A stretch of DNA of 64,000 nt, taken from NCBI RefSeq assembly GCF_964340395.1, contig NC_135557.1, positions 17,433,867 through 17,497,866 of the forward strand, written 5' to 3'. The notes beneath the pieces are model-generated. The model ran no database searches. It was given only the letters and a program-made list of their open reading frames with translations, and was not told where the DNA came from. This stretch comes from Glandiceps talaboti (lineage: Eukaryota; Hemichordata; Enteropneusta; Spengelidae). Made by a program: the position numbers and the translations under genes. Positions 33,671 through 62,692 of the stretch are shown piece by piece (position 1 is the first letter of the stretch; every line of letters starts with the position of its first letter).

Positions 33671-33778
33671 GCCTAGTAGAATCCAGGCAATTAGGGATTT
33701 TAAATTTCGATTTTCCGACTTAGTTGAGTTGGGGAAATGAAAATTCAAAATCCAATGGCCTGGATTCTAGACTAGGGC
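33671..33778. mobile_element. Short palindromic element (about 108 bp)
   Basis: GCCTAGTAGAATCCAGGC at the left is answered by GCCTGGATTCTAGACTAGGGC at the right, and the arms continue as GGGATTTTAAATTTCG and GAAAATTCAAAATCC. It is MITE-like. No target duplication is evident. Confidence 0.65.
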
Positions 33779-35764
33779 AAAACAGTCTGAAATGGTAATG
33801 GTCGGCATGGGGAGAACCCTGAATACCTTCATATATTATGAAAATTTACAAAACATTGTCCCAGTTTAAAGTTTTGATTATTTTATTTATCAGAAAGTTC
33901 TGTTGTATATATATGTACACTTTACATTAGTTGTGATCAAGAAAATATTCCTTAGATGTGATTTTCAGTGGAAAAAAACTCTTAATTTTTCAATTCTAAC
34001 AACTTACTCTTCATCATTTATGCTAGCTGATGTGTTTGCCAAGAAATGTCTCAATCTGAACCCATTCAGGTATACGTCAATTCAGTTTCGAAAAAGAGCC
34101 TTTACAATTTTCCATGTTTGCCATTTTTTTGGGGTACGACAGTTTGAAGATGAGAAATTAGTTCTGTCTGCTAAGAAACCTAAAATTCAGAAAATTTTAT
34201 CCAAAATGGTAAAGTTTTTGCACCCATTTTTTGGTCAGAAAATGCTCAATAGAATGGTTGAATGAATGAGAAGTTGTCAAAGGAATCTACAATACCTTAG
34301 ATGATATTTTGAGGATTTGATTTCCATCTTGTTGTTTTTCATCCAGCAAGTCTTTTCTTGAAAGTTAAACACTCAAACAACTTCTTTAAAAAAGTCATTA
34401 ACTGCCTCTCTTTTATAATACCCCTTCAATTCCACCCCATGTACCCTATAAAGAAATGGAACCACCTTGTACAAAGCAAAATGAGTAGTGCAAAATTTAC
34501 AGTTGCATATTTCATACATACGTAGATACTTCCATCTTTGATAAACTATGTAGTAATTTGCAGTGCAATATTCAGCTAGCAATATCCTTCTAAGATTTGT
34601 AGAAGGTAAGAAAAAAAATGTAGATATCTTTGCTGTCTGTAAAATAAACAAAAATGTAGAGAACTATTTTAGACCAGGTAGTTTTAGATATTAGTCACTG
34701 TTGACTGCAAAATGCACATATTCTATACACATAATCACTATTTAACTTTCTAGATTTTTTAGTTCTCAAATATTGATATAATTGTTCTCTGTATAAAGAA
34801 TCTAGCTAGCTTTCTTACGATGTAGCAAAAACATTGTACCCAAGCAAAAAAAAACTTGGGTTCTTGTATTTTTAATTTTTTTTTTCTTATAATTTTTTGT
34901 AATTTTCAAGCACTGTTAAGATGTCATTATTCATTCAGGAACTCTTTCTGTCACATGGTCATGACAAGCCAATCAGATCCTGCATGCATAGGCAGACATT
35001 ACTGTCAGGTGATCATCACTAGGCCAATCAAAATTTGAAATCTTGTTTGGAGATTTGATAACTACCGTACATAGTGGACTATGTATGCTTCTAGTAAAAC
35101 TAAAAGAGTTTGTTTCAAAGACGTTTGTAATACTATATTATGCATATGGTACATCATCTTCAAAACAACCGTAAGAACTTTTCATTACAACAATTTCTGC
35201 CAGGGTTAAAGGTCACCATACTGAGAAGTTAGCCCAGAAGTCTAACTTCTCAGTAAAATCTCCCAAAATCTAAGCTTAAATATCAGAATACTGTGGAATT
35301 ATTGTCATGAAATCATCAATTTAAATACCACAGTTCTCTCAATAACATCCCAGACAATAACTAATGACCTTTGACATTATAAAGGATTATGGGAAAATCC
35401 AATATGGCAGCCAAACTCAACCATTTGAGAAAGGAAGTGTTCCTGTCTGAATAAAATGATACATAAAATTTGACATGCATACTGTTTCACCCCCATTTTT
35501 CTTACGACATGGTATAGCCTCATTGTTAGATATTTGATTTGGAATGAGAGATGCTCTTTTCAAGAGAAATGAGGGTGAATACGGTATAATGTAGTTCATG
35601 TAGATTATTGCATTCCTATCAAATAGGCCTGATAATGTCTTTTTAGTATTACTGATAAAAAAGATTAAGGTTCTCTCTGTTAATTTAGAAAGCAAAAAAT
35701 GTGTTCGGTTCGCAGCGCGACTGAGCAACCATGAACTGTCAATATCTCAAGAACTGATATGCAT

Positions 35765-36215
35765 ATATAGAAATCAAGGTTTGATGTATTGTAATGGCAG
35801 AAAATGATGACATAGAAAACAACTATAATGTAATGGCAGTGCATAAACTGATGACATAGTACACAGTTTTGTAACAATGCGTAAACTGGTAACACAGAAC
35901 ACAATATTGTAATGACATTGAGTAAACTGATTACGCAGAACACAATAATTTATGGCATTACATAAACTGATGACGGCACAGTATTTGTAACGCATTACAA
36001 AACCAGATGACAATACACAGTACTAGCATTACATAGACTGATGACATAGTACACTATTGTAATGTAATGGCTGTGCATAAACAGATGACATAGTACACAG
36101 TACTAGCATTACATAAACTGATGACACAGTACACTATTGTAATGTAATGGCTGTGCATAAACAGATGACATAGTACACAGTACTTGCATTACATAAACTG
36201 ATGACATAGTACACA
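35765..36215. repeat. Minisatellite of CATAAACTGATGACATAGTA units
   Basis: GCATTACATAAACTGATGAC plus ATAGTACACAGTA and TTGTAATGTAATGGCTGTGC alternate for about 450 bases with period 40-60. Some longer blocks repeat exactly (36056-36110 and 36131-36185). Confidence 0.85.
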
Positions 36216-36704
36216 ATAAAATAAGATGGATAAATTTCTTACAAAATTGTGGAGCATAGTAACGGCAAAGTCTTTTGAGATGTTGATGGTTCAAATTTGC
36301 CAGCAAGCCTAAAACTTAGCTTTTACTGAAGGTGCAATGTTTAGTTTGTGAAGTGTTTTGACAAACACTTTAGTAGAGGTTGTCTTCTTGTTTGGAACTA
36401 TATTATGAAGAAAGATACTTTTATTGATGAGAAAAAAATATTTACTGACTCTAAAGAGATGTTTTATTATTATTTGTGTATACTTTGATGTGTGCATGAC
36501 TCTTTTTTCAGAAATAAAACTGAGAGAGTTTGTTGCAGTGTATGCTCATTTTGTCTCTGTAGTCTTTTGCTGGTAAGTGTGATGATAATCTCAAGATTAA
36601 CACTGTTTTGTCAGAAATCAAAGCCATTTTTAACACAACTACTGAATTTCTTGTTCAGCAGTGTTATATGTATGGCATGGAAAGCATGTGTGTTTGTTTT
36701 GGTT

Positions 36705-37132
36705 GTATGTATGTATGTATGTATGTATGTATGTATGTATGTATGTATGTATGTATGTATGTATGTATGTATGCATGCATGTATGTATGTGTTTATGTGT
36801 GCGTGTATGTATGTGTGTATGTATGTATGTATGTATGTATGTATGTATGCATGCATGCATGTGTTTATGTGTGTGTATGTATGTATGCATGTTTATGTAT
36901 GTATGTATGTATGTATGTATGTATGTATGTATGTATGTATGTATGTATGTATGTATGTATGTATGTATGTATGTACAAATATCGATTTTCAGTGAAGTTC
37001 TCTCAGAGCGATTGTATTTTCAGAGTCTTTCAAATTGTATTTATCTTTTCAACTGTTTTTGTTAATACCACTTTTTTTCGGATGCATCCACCTTTGCATT
37101 TGGGCCGGTGGCCGTGAAACGCAAATAAAACC

Positions 37133-37164
<32 letters not shown>

Positions 37165-37285
37165 AATGTATGTATGTATGTATGTATGTATGTATGTATG
37201 TATGTATGTATGTTTATTTGTGTATGTATGTATGTATGTATGTATGTATGTGTATGTGTGTTTTAATATGTGTGTGATGTATGTA
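36705..37285. repeat. (ATGT)n microsatellite, two blocks, with (AT)n
   Basis: ATGT tetramers run over 36705-36974. An AT dinucleotide run and further ATGT runs follow over 37133-37285. Open frames here are Met-Tyr-Val-Cys artefacts. Confidence 0.95.
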
Positions 37286-37820
37286 TGTGTTTGAAATCAT
37301 TTAACATAGGAAAGTACCTCAGAAATAAACTTCAAATCTTTGGTTGTTACTCCAACTCCAAAACACCAATCTATTTTCATTCATCACATTACTAGACAGA
37401 CTAACATTGACAATGTAGTCAGGTGGATCATAGTTTAACTGCTAGACCATTGGCCAATTCTGCTAACTTTTAAAATGACCACAGCTTGCACAGTGCCAAG
37501 GTGATGGAGAGGGCTACACACCAGAGGGGTATACTATCATCTTTGCCTTCTGAGTGTACAGTCCAGATCTTACTACATTACAAGACCAGGCATATTATAC
37601 TTTATTGACAAAGTATAGAATTTCAACAAGACACACATTAAATTTTATTTTATTTTATTTCCAATAACAAAGTTTTTATATATACATCAAAAGACGCCAT
37701 GTCACCATGCTAGTCAATGAAAGGTCTCTGGTATAGTTCTGTTCATTTCTACTGGATATGGGTGACAAAATATCCCGGAACGAACATTCAAGACAGCTTT
37801 TCACTGGTGGACAGGGATGT

Positions 37821-49284
<11,464 letters not shown>

Positions 49285-49619
49285 ATTTCGGAAGTCGTGT
49301 CTAAAACACCATTCGTAGAAATAACGCAATAAATTGAGTCATTCTCGAAAGAGTCTGCGGGTCTGTCTATGCACACACCGCAATGAAGTTTGGAAGTACA
49401 TACGTGTAAACACATCGCCATAGCGACGATTCTGGAATCTTATGACTGTCCAATCGTCATCACAATGGTATTGTTTCGTCATGTTCCCAGTGTTGTCATA
49501 ATTGTGCAGACTGTACTGTAGAGAATATCAATACTACACTGATTTCCGTATAGTCGACGAAATATTGACAATTTTAGAAGAAATCCTCAACTCTGCCACA
49601 TCTGCCAAAGCGAAATGGA

Positions 49620-49720
49620 TAAGTTAGCGCGCACTGCCAGCTGTCCAGCAGACGATAAACTTTATATGACGTCACACATGTAGCAAAGGTCAAACTTTGT
49701 CCGTAGAGGGCGCAAGCATC
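49620..49720 (-). promoter_or_regulatory. TMEM145: Candidate TMEM145 promoter region with CRE palindrome
   Basis: TGACGTCA, a perfect CRE, lies at 49668-49675, with CpG-containing sequence (TTAGCGCGCACTG) around it, about 340-390 bases upstream of the start codon. The transcription start is not visible. Confidence 0.35.
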
Positions 49721-50078
49721 GGATCGTCCGAGGCTGTATTCAATACAAACTCGGATTATATTTTACTCTATTCTTTGAAACGCTTTCTTACAATATGACT
49801 ATTTTATTTATTACTAACTATGTACATATACATTAATTATAATACACATTGTACTTAAAACAATATAAAATATTTGCTGACGATACATGCGTCTTTCCGG
49901 GGAACAATTAAAAGTAGCTAGCCGCTACAAAGCAAGTTTTATTGTGAACCTTAGATCTGGAACGACAAAAGGCCAAAACAAATTTTACAACACTAAAATT
50001 ATGGCAGCCAATTCCGTTTATTTATGAAACACAGAAAAGTTGATCGCGGCGTTGTAGGAAGAGACGAGCAACTCATAA

Positions 50079-50081
50079 TTG

Positions 50082-50123
<42 letters not shown>

Positions 50124-50167
50124 AACAACAACAACAACAACAAAGCAACAGCAGCAGCAGCAGGAGC

Positions 50168-50207
<40 letters not shown>
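50079..50207. repeat. (AAC)n microsatellite
   Basis: AAC trinucleotides with a short AGC block, in the spacer between TMEM145 and HSPA13. Confidence 0.97.
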
Positions 50208-50348
50208 TATAAAGGAAGGCCAGGAAGGCAATAAAGCAGACAAAGAAATTCTATCCAAATTCCTACATCAAATTTTAATAAGATATATTGCCCCACTTAC
50301 TCCATATGGGAGTACGGGGATGGGGCACTTTGGACGCACTCGATTTTA

Positions 50349-50540
<192 letters not shown>

Positions 50541-51300
50541 GATATGTTTTGATCTATTTATGACAGTGATCTATTTATTGGCCTTGTACACACCATCTTC
50601 TGACCACAAGGGGCGGGCTTAAATATACCCCCCCCCCCCCAATTCCCCTCCCATTCCCCTTTCGGTTGTCAACAAGGGATATGATATGCAGGCAGTGGTG
50701 GAACCATTAATGTATCAATCAAGTACAGGAAATATACATTTTGACTATGTTTTGAAAACTGTAAAAATTAAATAAATATAAACTCAGTATTGAGTAAATA
50801 TATTTAAGACAAAATGCAATCACGTCTGAGTTGTCAAAAACGTTTTTAACAAATCGCGACAAGATAGTCGCGTGGGGGAGCTATACAATTTGTGGGAATG
50901 AATCCAGTCGGGACACGTACACACAGGGATATCCGTATAGATAGAAGGAAATCCTGCTTCACTATCATATTATAATGTATATACTTTTCAGATATAGATC
51001 CATAAAAAATATTCAGGTCGCAATATAATTATGTTTTGACAATCTATTGAACATGGTAGCACCCATTCTAAGAAGTAGACCTATACACTACACTACACTT
51101 CTTTACGGGGTCACGGCTCGGGGGTGGGGGTCACAACATTTTGGGTTGATAGAGCTATTTCTATTCGTGTACAACTAGTCAACTCTTCTTTCTACGTTCC
51201 TTTGAAATATCATAGCCACCTCAGGGTTAACATTGTTATGTGTACATTTGTGAATAACCATGACCTTATTTCACCTTAGTAACAAAATATATGTAACCGT

Positions 51301-51475
51301 GAACCAATCAGCTGTTAGCAAGTATCGTGACATGCGCAGATCAATTTTCGATTTTCACAGTCATAATTTTACTTCCGGAAAGTCTCAATAAACAGAAATG
51401 CCGGTGATTTAGTACTAGTTTTGGGTACAGCGCAACTATATTTGATCACACTGAAGTCAGTTACCCCTTCGAAAG
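51301..51475 (+). promoter_or_regulatory. HSPA13: Candidate HSPA13 core promoter
   Basis: Within 175 bases upstream of the start codon are a CCAAT box (ACCAATCAG, 51303-51311), an NRF1-like CATGCGCAG, and an ETS-type ACTTCCGGAA at 51371-51380. No TATA box is evident. This is typical of a constitutive promoter. Confidence 0.45.
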
Positions 51476-57107
<5,632 letters not shown>

Positions 57108-57263
57108 CTGATAGAAACGAAGAGTTCTATTTTGTCTAATATTTACATGAAACCGAAGAATTCTCATTACCTGATGTAGGATTTTTACCACCTGGGCACT
57201 TCTTGAAGGGGAAGCATACCATGTGATTTCACTGTGTTTACTGAAAATTGGATTTTATTTTGA

Positions 57264-57622
57264 TAAGATGCATTGGTTTCATTCACTTTCACTTGTCAGT
57301 ACAGAGTTGGCATAGATCAGAATTTAGAACTGACATATTAAAAAACAATAACTAATCATATATTACACATTGTTATCGGGCACACCATATACTATGTATA
57401 TCGAAAATACAAACAACATTAGCGGACTCCAATCCCCACATACATGAAAGTTGATATGCAAATTTCATTACGTTATAAATATTAGCAGACCTTACAATAT
57501 CAATAACAATAGAATCAGTCAACTCAATACATAGTAAATCTAGTATATCAGTTATGCCTAAGTTCTGATTGATGCTAGCTCTATACCGACTTGTGAAAGT
57601 GAATGAAACCAATGCATTTTAA
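57264..57622. mobile_element. TIR element of about 360 bp
   Basis: GATGCATTGGTTTCATTCAC plus TTTCAC at the left is mirrored by GTGAAAGTGAATGAAACCAA plus TGCATTTT at the right. Arms of about 60 bases. It lies just after HSPA13. Confidence 0.7.
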
Positions 57623-57679
57623 CTCATTTTACATCCAAGTTTTTATTAAACAGTAATAATTTACCAGGGATCATTTTCC

Positions 57680-57680
57680 T

Positions 57681-57736
<56 letters not shown>
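57680..57736. repeat. (AATC)n microsatellite
   Basis: About 14 AATC tetramers, nearly perfect. Confidence 0.95.
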
Positions 57737-57738
<2 letters not shown>

Positions 57739-57765
57739 TAAAAATAATTAAAAATGCACCAAACT

Positions 57766-58297
57766 CCAGAACCAATGTACTGTTCAATGCAATCTGATTA
57801 AAATCCGATGTAGTGTACATGTTGCGATTTCTTTTTGGCTGTTACATATACTATTTTTTTTGTGTGTGTGTGAGTGCTTGTTACATACATCTGACTGAAT
57901 ACCATAGGGTTTCCTGAGCCACACGATAGCACCGAGTGAATTCACTCAACCAATGAAAATGCGTAACGTGCCAAAACATATGGGTACAGTACTTCAGAAT
58001 GCTCTGTTCAAAAATAGCCTGAGCACAGAGCGCAGACAACAATGTTATCATTACTGTTTGGTGGTTCTCTTTCTTTCAGTTTTGAACATTGTGTGATATA
58101 TTGTAATATGGATTCTAGTTGGCTACTCGTAAGTACGTGATTGGGTTTGGAAAAAAAACCTATGGTATTGTGTCAGATGTATGTAACGAGTGCTCACAAA
58201 AGAACAAACAACAGTAAACGTAACAGCCAAAAAGAAACCATGACATGTACACTATATCAGATTTTAATCACATTGTGTTCAATGGTTCTAACCATAG
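57766..58297. mobile_element. Long-arm inverted-repeat element of about 530 bp
   Basis: The arms are about 145 bases each. The left contains ATTAAAATCCGATGTAGTGT and GTTACATACATCTGACTGAA. The right contains the reverses CAGATGTATGTAACGAGTGC and ATATCAGATTTTAATCACAT. The unique core of about 230 bases has no open frame of note. Confidence 0.75.
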
Positions 58298-58518
58298 GAG
58301 GGTCTATGTGCTAACCCACACAAAATTCTTGTTTTAACAAATGTTTCTTAAATTTGTTCTTGAAAGTGTTCAGATTTGATGATTGCTATATTTCCAGTAG
58401 TAAAGAATTCCATAGTCTTGGCATACAATTTGAAAATGTCGTCAATATAGAGATAACCATTATTTGACTTCTTGGTCGACACTCCAGGCAATAACAATTC
58501 ATTGCTGTTGGGTTATTT

Positions 58519-58725
58519 GAGAATAAGTCAACCTTCTTTTTGTATTTTGACTCTCTAGCATGAGATAAAATGATATTACAGGTACTGAGAATAAGTCAAC
58601 CTTCTTGTTCTATTTTGACCCTCTAGCATGAGGTACAATGCTATTACAGGTACTGAGAATAAGTCAACCTTCTCATTCCATTCTCTGGCATGAGGTAGAA
58701 TGCTATTACAGGTACTGAGAATCCA
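58519..58725. repeat. Tandem repeat, about 64-68 bp unit, 3 copies
   Basis: TGAGAATAAGTCAACCTTCT, then CTCTAGCATGAG and GCTATTACAGGTAC, recurs three times, with a fourth start. Confidence 0.85.
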
Positions 58726-60088
58726 TATTTTGCCGACTCACAGCTCTTGACAAAAATACTGAACCAAGCAATGCAAGTGTTGTTATCTTGACACCATTAT
58801 ATTGGTATCTTATACCCTTCATGATTTTTCCTGTCTTTGCAATCTTAAATAAACTTATAATACTTAAAGAAGAAACATTGTGAGTGTTATTACTGATATG
58901 ATAGCTTTGTTATGAGTGAAGGAAGAAATTAAAAGTTAAATTTTGTTCTCACTCTGTAGCTGTATCTTTTGAAAAATATGTGAACACTATGGTTTAGAGT
59001 CAGCTGATGGTTGATTCAATGGTTCCAAGATGCATTGCGTGAGACAATGTCACTTATGTTGTTAAGTTAGGCTTGTTTTGTCTTTATTACATTTGAAATA
59101 ACATTTTCATATTGAAACAACAGAAAGACATGTTGATCTCGTTAATTTTGAGTAATTTTATAGAAAAAGACTAAACAGCATCACAAACAGAGGTGGATTT
59201 TACTGGTAAACCCAGCTAGAGTATGGCCAGCAGGTGACAATCCCCCAACCCCGAGTAGTGTGTGCAAACCTACCTACATGTACAGAATACATAGCATTCA
59301 ATGGGGGAGACGTGTGATGCATCTGATAACTGGCAACAGGTCTATTACCATTTACTAATCATTAATGTACTGCAAGTGCTGGCTTGATGTCCTTGTGTAA
59401 ACAATGTAAATAAACAATTATGCCTGTCAACAATGTGACATCTGTGGAATTATGATGAAGAGGTGATCAGATGAAGAGATGCTGGTGTTCAAACCAGAAT
59501 GATAACAACAAAAACAAACAACAATGTTTAGGAAAAACAGTAGATGGGAATTTATTTAAAGATACAGAACAAAATTAAAAAAGTAATCCATAAAGTTACA
59601 GATTGTGAATTGATTCACAACATGGGCAACTTACTCTAAAATACAAGTACACCATTTAATATTTTATATTTCTTTACCTAATAACAAATATGCCCCATAT
59701 TAAATGTATAATGTAAATTTTGTTTTTGAATTTCTTGCAAAGATAGAATTAGAATGTTAAAAACTGAGAAACTATAAATAACTGTTTAAGAATACAGCAT
59801 GCACAGAAACACTTTCACCTACATCTCAAATTTAGATTTTGGAAATTCTAAGCTTGCAATTATGTTTTAAGGTATAAATTGTAACATGCATGCATGCTCA
59901 CACACACACACACACACACACTCTCTCTCTCTCTCTCACTCACTCTCCCCCCCCCTCTCTCCCCTCTTTCTCCCACCTCTCTCTCCCTCCCTCCCTCCCT
60001 CCCCCCTCCCCTCTCTCTCCCTCCCTCCCCCTGTCTCTCTCTCTGTCTGTCTCTCTCTGTCTCCCTCCCTCCCCCCTCCCTCCCCCCT

Positions 60089-60172
<84 letters not shown>

Positions 60173-60428
60173 GGGTGTAGGCAAGGTTTCTATCTCACAT
60201 TTTACATGTCTTTGTGAAGAATGTTACGGATATTGTTTGATACACCCTGACAAGTTACCATTATTTACAAATATGTCTTTAAATTGCCAGGCCAAGTATC
60301 CCCCCCCCAACAAAATCCCTACGCCTCTTCCTTTCATAAAAATGATCATGTCATTGTGTTATCAAAGGGAATATTTGTTCAGTTATTAAACAGTTTTAAC
60401 ACAACATGCACAATATTTGATATTTGTC
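58726..60428. other. Intergenic region between HSPA13 and the RING gene
   Basis: Nothing coding is seen. A (CA)n/(CT)n/CCCTCC low-complexity tract occupies about 59898-60172. The remainder is AT-rich non-repeat sequence. Confidence 0.6.
59898..60172. repeat. (CA)n, CT/CCCTCC-rich and (CT)n tract
   Basis: A plus-strand polypyrimidine stretch of about 250 bases, nearly free of purines after the CA run. Confidence 0.95.
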
Positions 60429-60434
60429 TTTATT
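60429..60434 (-). terminator. Polyadenylation signal of the RING gene
   Basis: TTTATT on the plus strand is AATAAA on the minus strand, about 85 bases past the stop codon at 60518. Confidence 0.6.
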
Positions 60435-60517
60435 AGAACTGATCTTTAAATTTAAAGTTCATATTTTCAAGAGTTAAGTGTGGCCCAAGTTTCTTAATGC
60501 TGAGGTAGTGTGTGATA

Positions 60518-62056
60518 TTAATCCTTGGACTCATTTGGTTCCTCAGCAATTACATTTCTCTCCCAACAAAATTGTCCATTATCTGGTGGCGTGTGTCGAG
60601 ATGGAGGAAATATAAAAGGAGGATTGGCGTGTGTTCTTGAATGCAACTGATAGTGTGTTGCGAAAGGAGATCTCTCATTTTGTCTTGTAGGTCTTAAGTG
60701 TCTTGCAGGTGTTCTCAAGATGTTGGCCCTTACAGGCTGAGTTCTGAAGACAGGATTAAGACCTCTGCGATTGTGAAACCTTGGTTCAGTATCTGGAATA
60801 CATTTGTCAACATGCTGCAGTGCACTTTCATAATTGGGAAAACTTTGTTCACATCTTGGGCATGTACACTGTTGTGATGGCTTATAATTAGGCGTGTCTT
60901 CAACAGAGTCTGTAACAATGTCGTCATCTGGTCGTCTAGCAACAACATGCCTCAAACGGCCAACAGTTGCAGCATGCGTTGGAGTAGGTCTTGGCCTAGT
61001 AGTAAGATCTTTCCTTGGTAGATGAAATGGTGTTCCCCAAACGTTTGTTCTTGTAGTATTTGGTTGCTTCAGTCCTGGATTCTTTGCCACACCAAATGGT
61101 CTGTGTGAAGGTGAAGGTTCTGGGGAAAGACACATATTGACATGTACTTGCAAGCAATCCAAATCTGGGAAATCAAACTCACAGACAGGACATGAAAACT
61201 TTTGGTCTGGTAAATGAAGCACAAGATTTGGGCGATCTTTTCTATCAGCAACATAATGACGATTCCCACTTCTATCACCTGTATGTTCAGATCTGCCAGC
61301 AACTGCACCTCTTTCAGCAGGATGGCGTGTTTCTTCATTTATTGAATGTTTGTCCTTGCTTTCAGGAACTCTCAGTCGACTTTTCACACGAGTAGGTACA
61401 CACTCCATCGTTTCAGCAAGTTCAGTCGTCTCAGGCTTTTTGGACATCCCATCTCTTAAAGCAGAAGCATATGTAGGGGTTTCAGATGAAGTAGGGTCTG
61501 GTGCTAGGCGTAGAGGAGTAACATCTGTCATTGAAGAAGGTACACCCGTGCTAATAACTGTCTCATAGTTCATAGCACCCCTTGGAATCAATCTGTTTTC
61601 TGTATGTGGTATCAATGGAGGTACGCCAGGAAATGTATCGTCTTTTACATCATTCTCAATGTCATTCATAGCATCGTCAGGTTTTAAAGGTAAGATCCCT
61701 TCTTCTCGTTCAGTATCGATATTCGTGCTAGGCCCTTGTAGTACAAGTTTCTCGTTCTCCAAAGCATGGCGTTCGCGCACTCGTTTCTCTCTTTTTTCCA
61801 ACATCTCCACAATGGCGTTTGTCTGATGGCTGTCAGGGAGACCATTAATCCCTTTTCTATCAATATGGGAACTGTTATCAACTCTACACACAGGGCATTT
61901 TAGTTTCCCTCCAGCAAGACATCCCTCTAGGCAGCGTTTACAAACAACATGGACACAGCCTGGCAGTGTCTTGGGTTTTACATAGCGGCCAAAACACACA
62001 GGACACAAAGTCTGGTCGTTAAGTTCGTAACATATACTTGGCAGATCGTCTTCCAT
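60518..62056 (-). CDS. RING finger protein with two NEMO/optineurin-type UBZ zinc fingers
   Basis: A single 512-residue open exon. A C3HC4 RING occupies residues 18-57 (C18, C21, C34, H36, C39, C42, C54, C57) in CPVCFGRYVKPKTLPG...CPVC, followed by a GINGLPDSHQTNAIVEMLEK linker as in TRIM-type RING proteins and a short basic, possibly coiled segment (85-105). A long disordered middle follows. Two fingers then have identical spacing C-x2-C-x12-H-x3-C: finger 1 at C289, C292, H305, C309 (FDFPDLDCLQVHVNMC) and finger 2 at C399, C402, H415, C419. Finger 1 closely resembles the ubiquitin-binding finger of NEMO and optineurin (PDxDxLQIHVxxC). Inference: a ubiquitin E3 that also reads ubiquitin chains. 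I do not know a named family with this order. A 5' UTR acceptor (TTTCAG) ends at 62084, so the coding part is intronless but the gene is spliced. Confidence 0.85.
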   Translation of the reverse strand: MEDDLPSICYELNDQTLCPVCFGRYVKPKTLPGCVHVVCKRCLEGCLAGGKLKCPVCRVDNSSHIDRKGINGLPDSHQTNAIVEMLEKREKRVRERHALENEKLVLQGPSTNIDTEREEGILPLKPDDAMNDIENDVKDDTFPGVPPLIPHTENRLIPRGAMNYETVISTGVPSSMTDVTPLRLAPDPTSSETPTYASALRDGMSKKPETTELAETMECVPTRVKSRLRVPESKDKHSINEETRHPAERGAVAGRSEHTGDRSGNRHYVADRKDRPNLVLHLPDQKFSCPVCEFDFPDLDCLQVHVNMCLSPEPSPSHRPFGVAKNPGLKQPNTTRTNVWGTPFHLPRKDLTTRPRPTPTHAATVGRLRHVVARRPDDDIVTDSVEDTPNYKPSQQCTCPRCEQSFPNYESALQHVDKCIPDTEPRFHNRRGLNPVFRTQPVRANILRTPARHLRPTRQNERSPFATHYQLHSRTHANPPFIFPPSRHTPPDNGQFCWERNVIAEEPNESKD

Positions 62057-62083
62057 AGTGCTTTAGTGGTATCAGATATCTAC
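62057..62083 (-). other. 5' UTR part of the RING gene coding exon
   Basis: TTTGATTTCAG lies immediately upstream of 62083 on the minus strand and is a good acceptor, leaving 27 bases of leader before the ATG. Confidence 0.55.
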
Positions 62084-62270
62084 CTGAAATCAAATAGGAA
62101 GAAAGAGTAATTAAATGGCTTGGGAAAATTTTGTGGTTGATTGAGTAGTAGTGAACATAATATTTTCTGCAAGATGATTATAGACAAAACGGTTAATTAT
62201 CTACCAAAAATCCCTGTGCTTCACTATATCTATGACAGCACGGACAAGGACAATGTTGAAAAAAATATCT

Positions 62271-62271
<1 letters not shown>

Positions 62272-62304
<33 letters not shown>
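62272..62304. repeat. (AAC)n microsatellite
   Basis: Eleven AAC units in the presumed 5' UTR intron of the RING gene. Confidence 0.95.
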
Positions 62305-62324
62305 TCCTAACAGTGTTTACCAAG

Positions 62325-62692
62325 GTTAAAGTGGTTTCATGGATAACAAAAATTGTATTTAATTTGATTTTGGGATTTCCGTAACTTTACTTAAGCAATT
62401 TTACTATGTTTGCATGTTGTAAAAACAAAGTGGAATAATATATACCAAACTAGTCCGTTTTGTATCTCATTCAATAGCACAAAATGTTTATTGTGTAAAA
62501 AAGCTTGTTATTTTGGGTCATTAATAAGGAAGCGATTTGTAAACAAACTAGGTAATTACTTGATGACTAATAAGTCACATCAGTACCTACGTCTGTTGTT
62601 TCCCCTCGATATTATATTGAATGATTACTTCTGTCTACCACTTCCTGTATATACAATAACCCATTTATCATCCATATGGCCATGTTTAATAA
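62325..62692. mobile_element. Possible MITE family B relative
   Basis: The right end ATCCATATGGCCATGTTTAA matches the family end. The left TTAAAGTGG is consistent. The interior is not alignable by eye, so boundaries and membership are tentative. Confidence 0.35.

Larger units (their letters stand above)
33291..37820. other. Intergenic region between CIC and TMEM145
   Basis: No conserved coding exon is seen. The region holds a short palindrome (33671-33778), a minisatellite (35765-36215) and ATGT microsatellites (36705-37285). The last about 180 bases are probably the TMEM145 3' UTR; TTTATT motifs near 37645-37661 would be AATAAA on the minus strand. Confidence 0.6.

Noticed and set aside
33464-34265. 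Short frames downstream of CIC
   Set aside because: Asn/Lys/Phe-rich translations of AT-rich DNA without conserved motifs.
60730-61881. Alternative frames inside the RING gene on both strands
   Set aside because: Shadows of the 512-residue frame, whose zinc-finger residues are intact.
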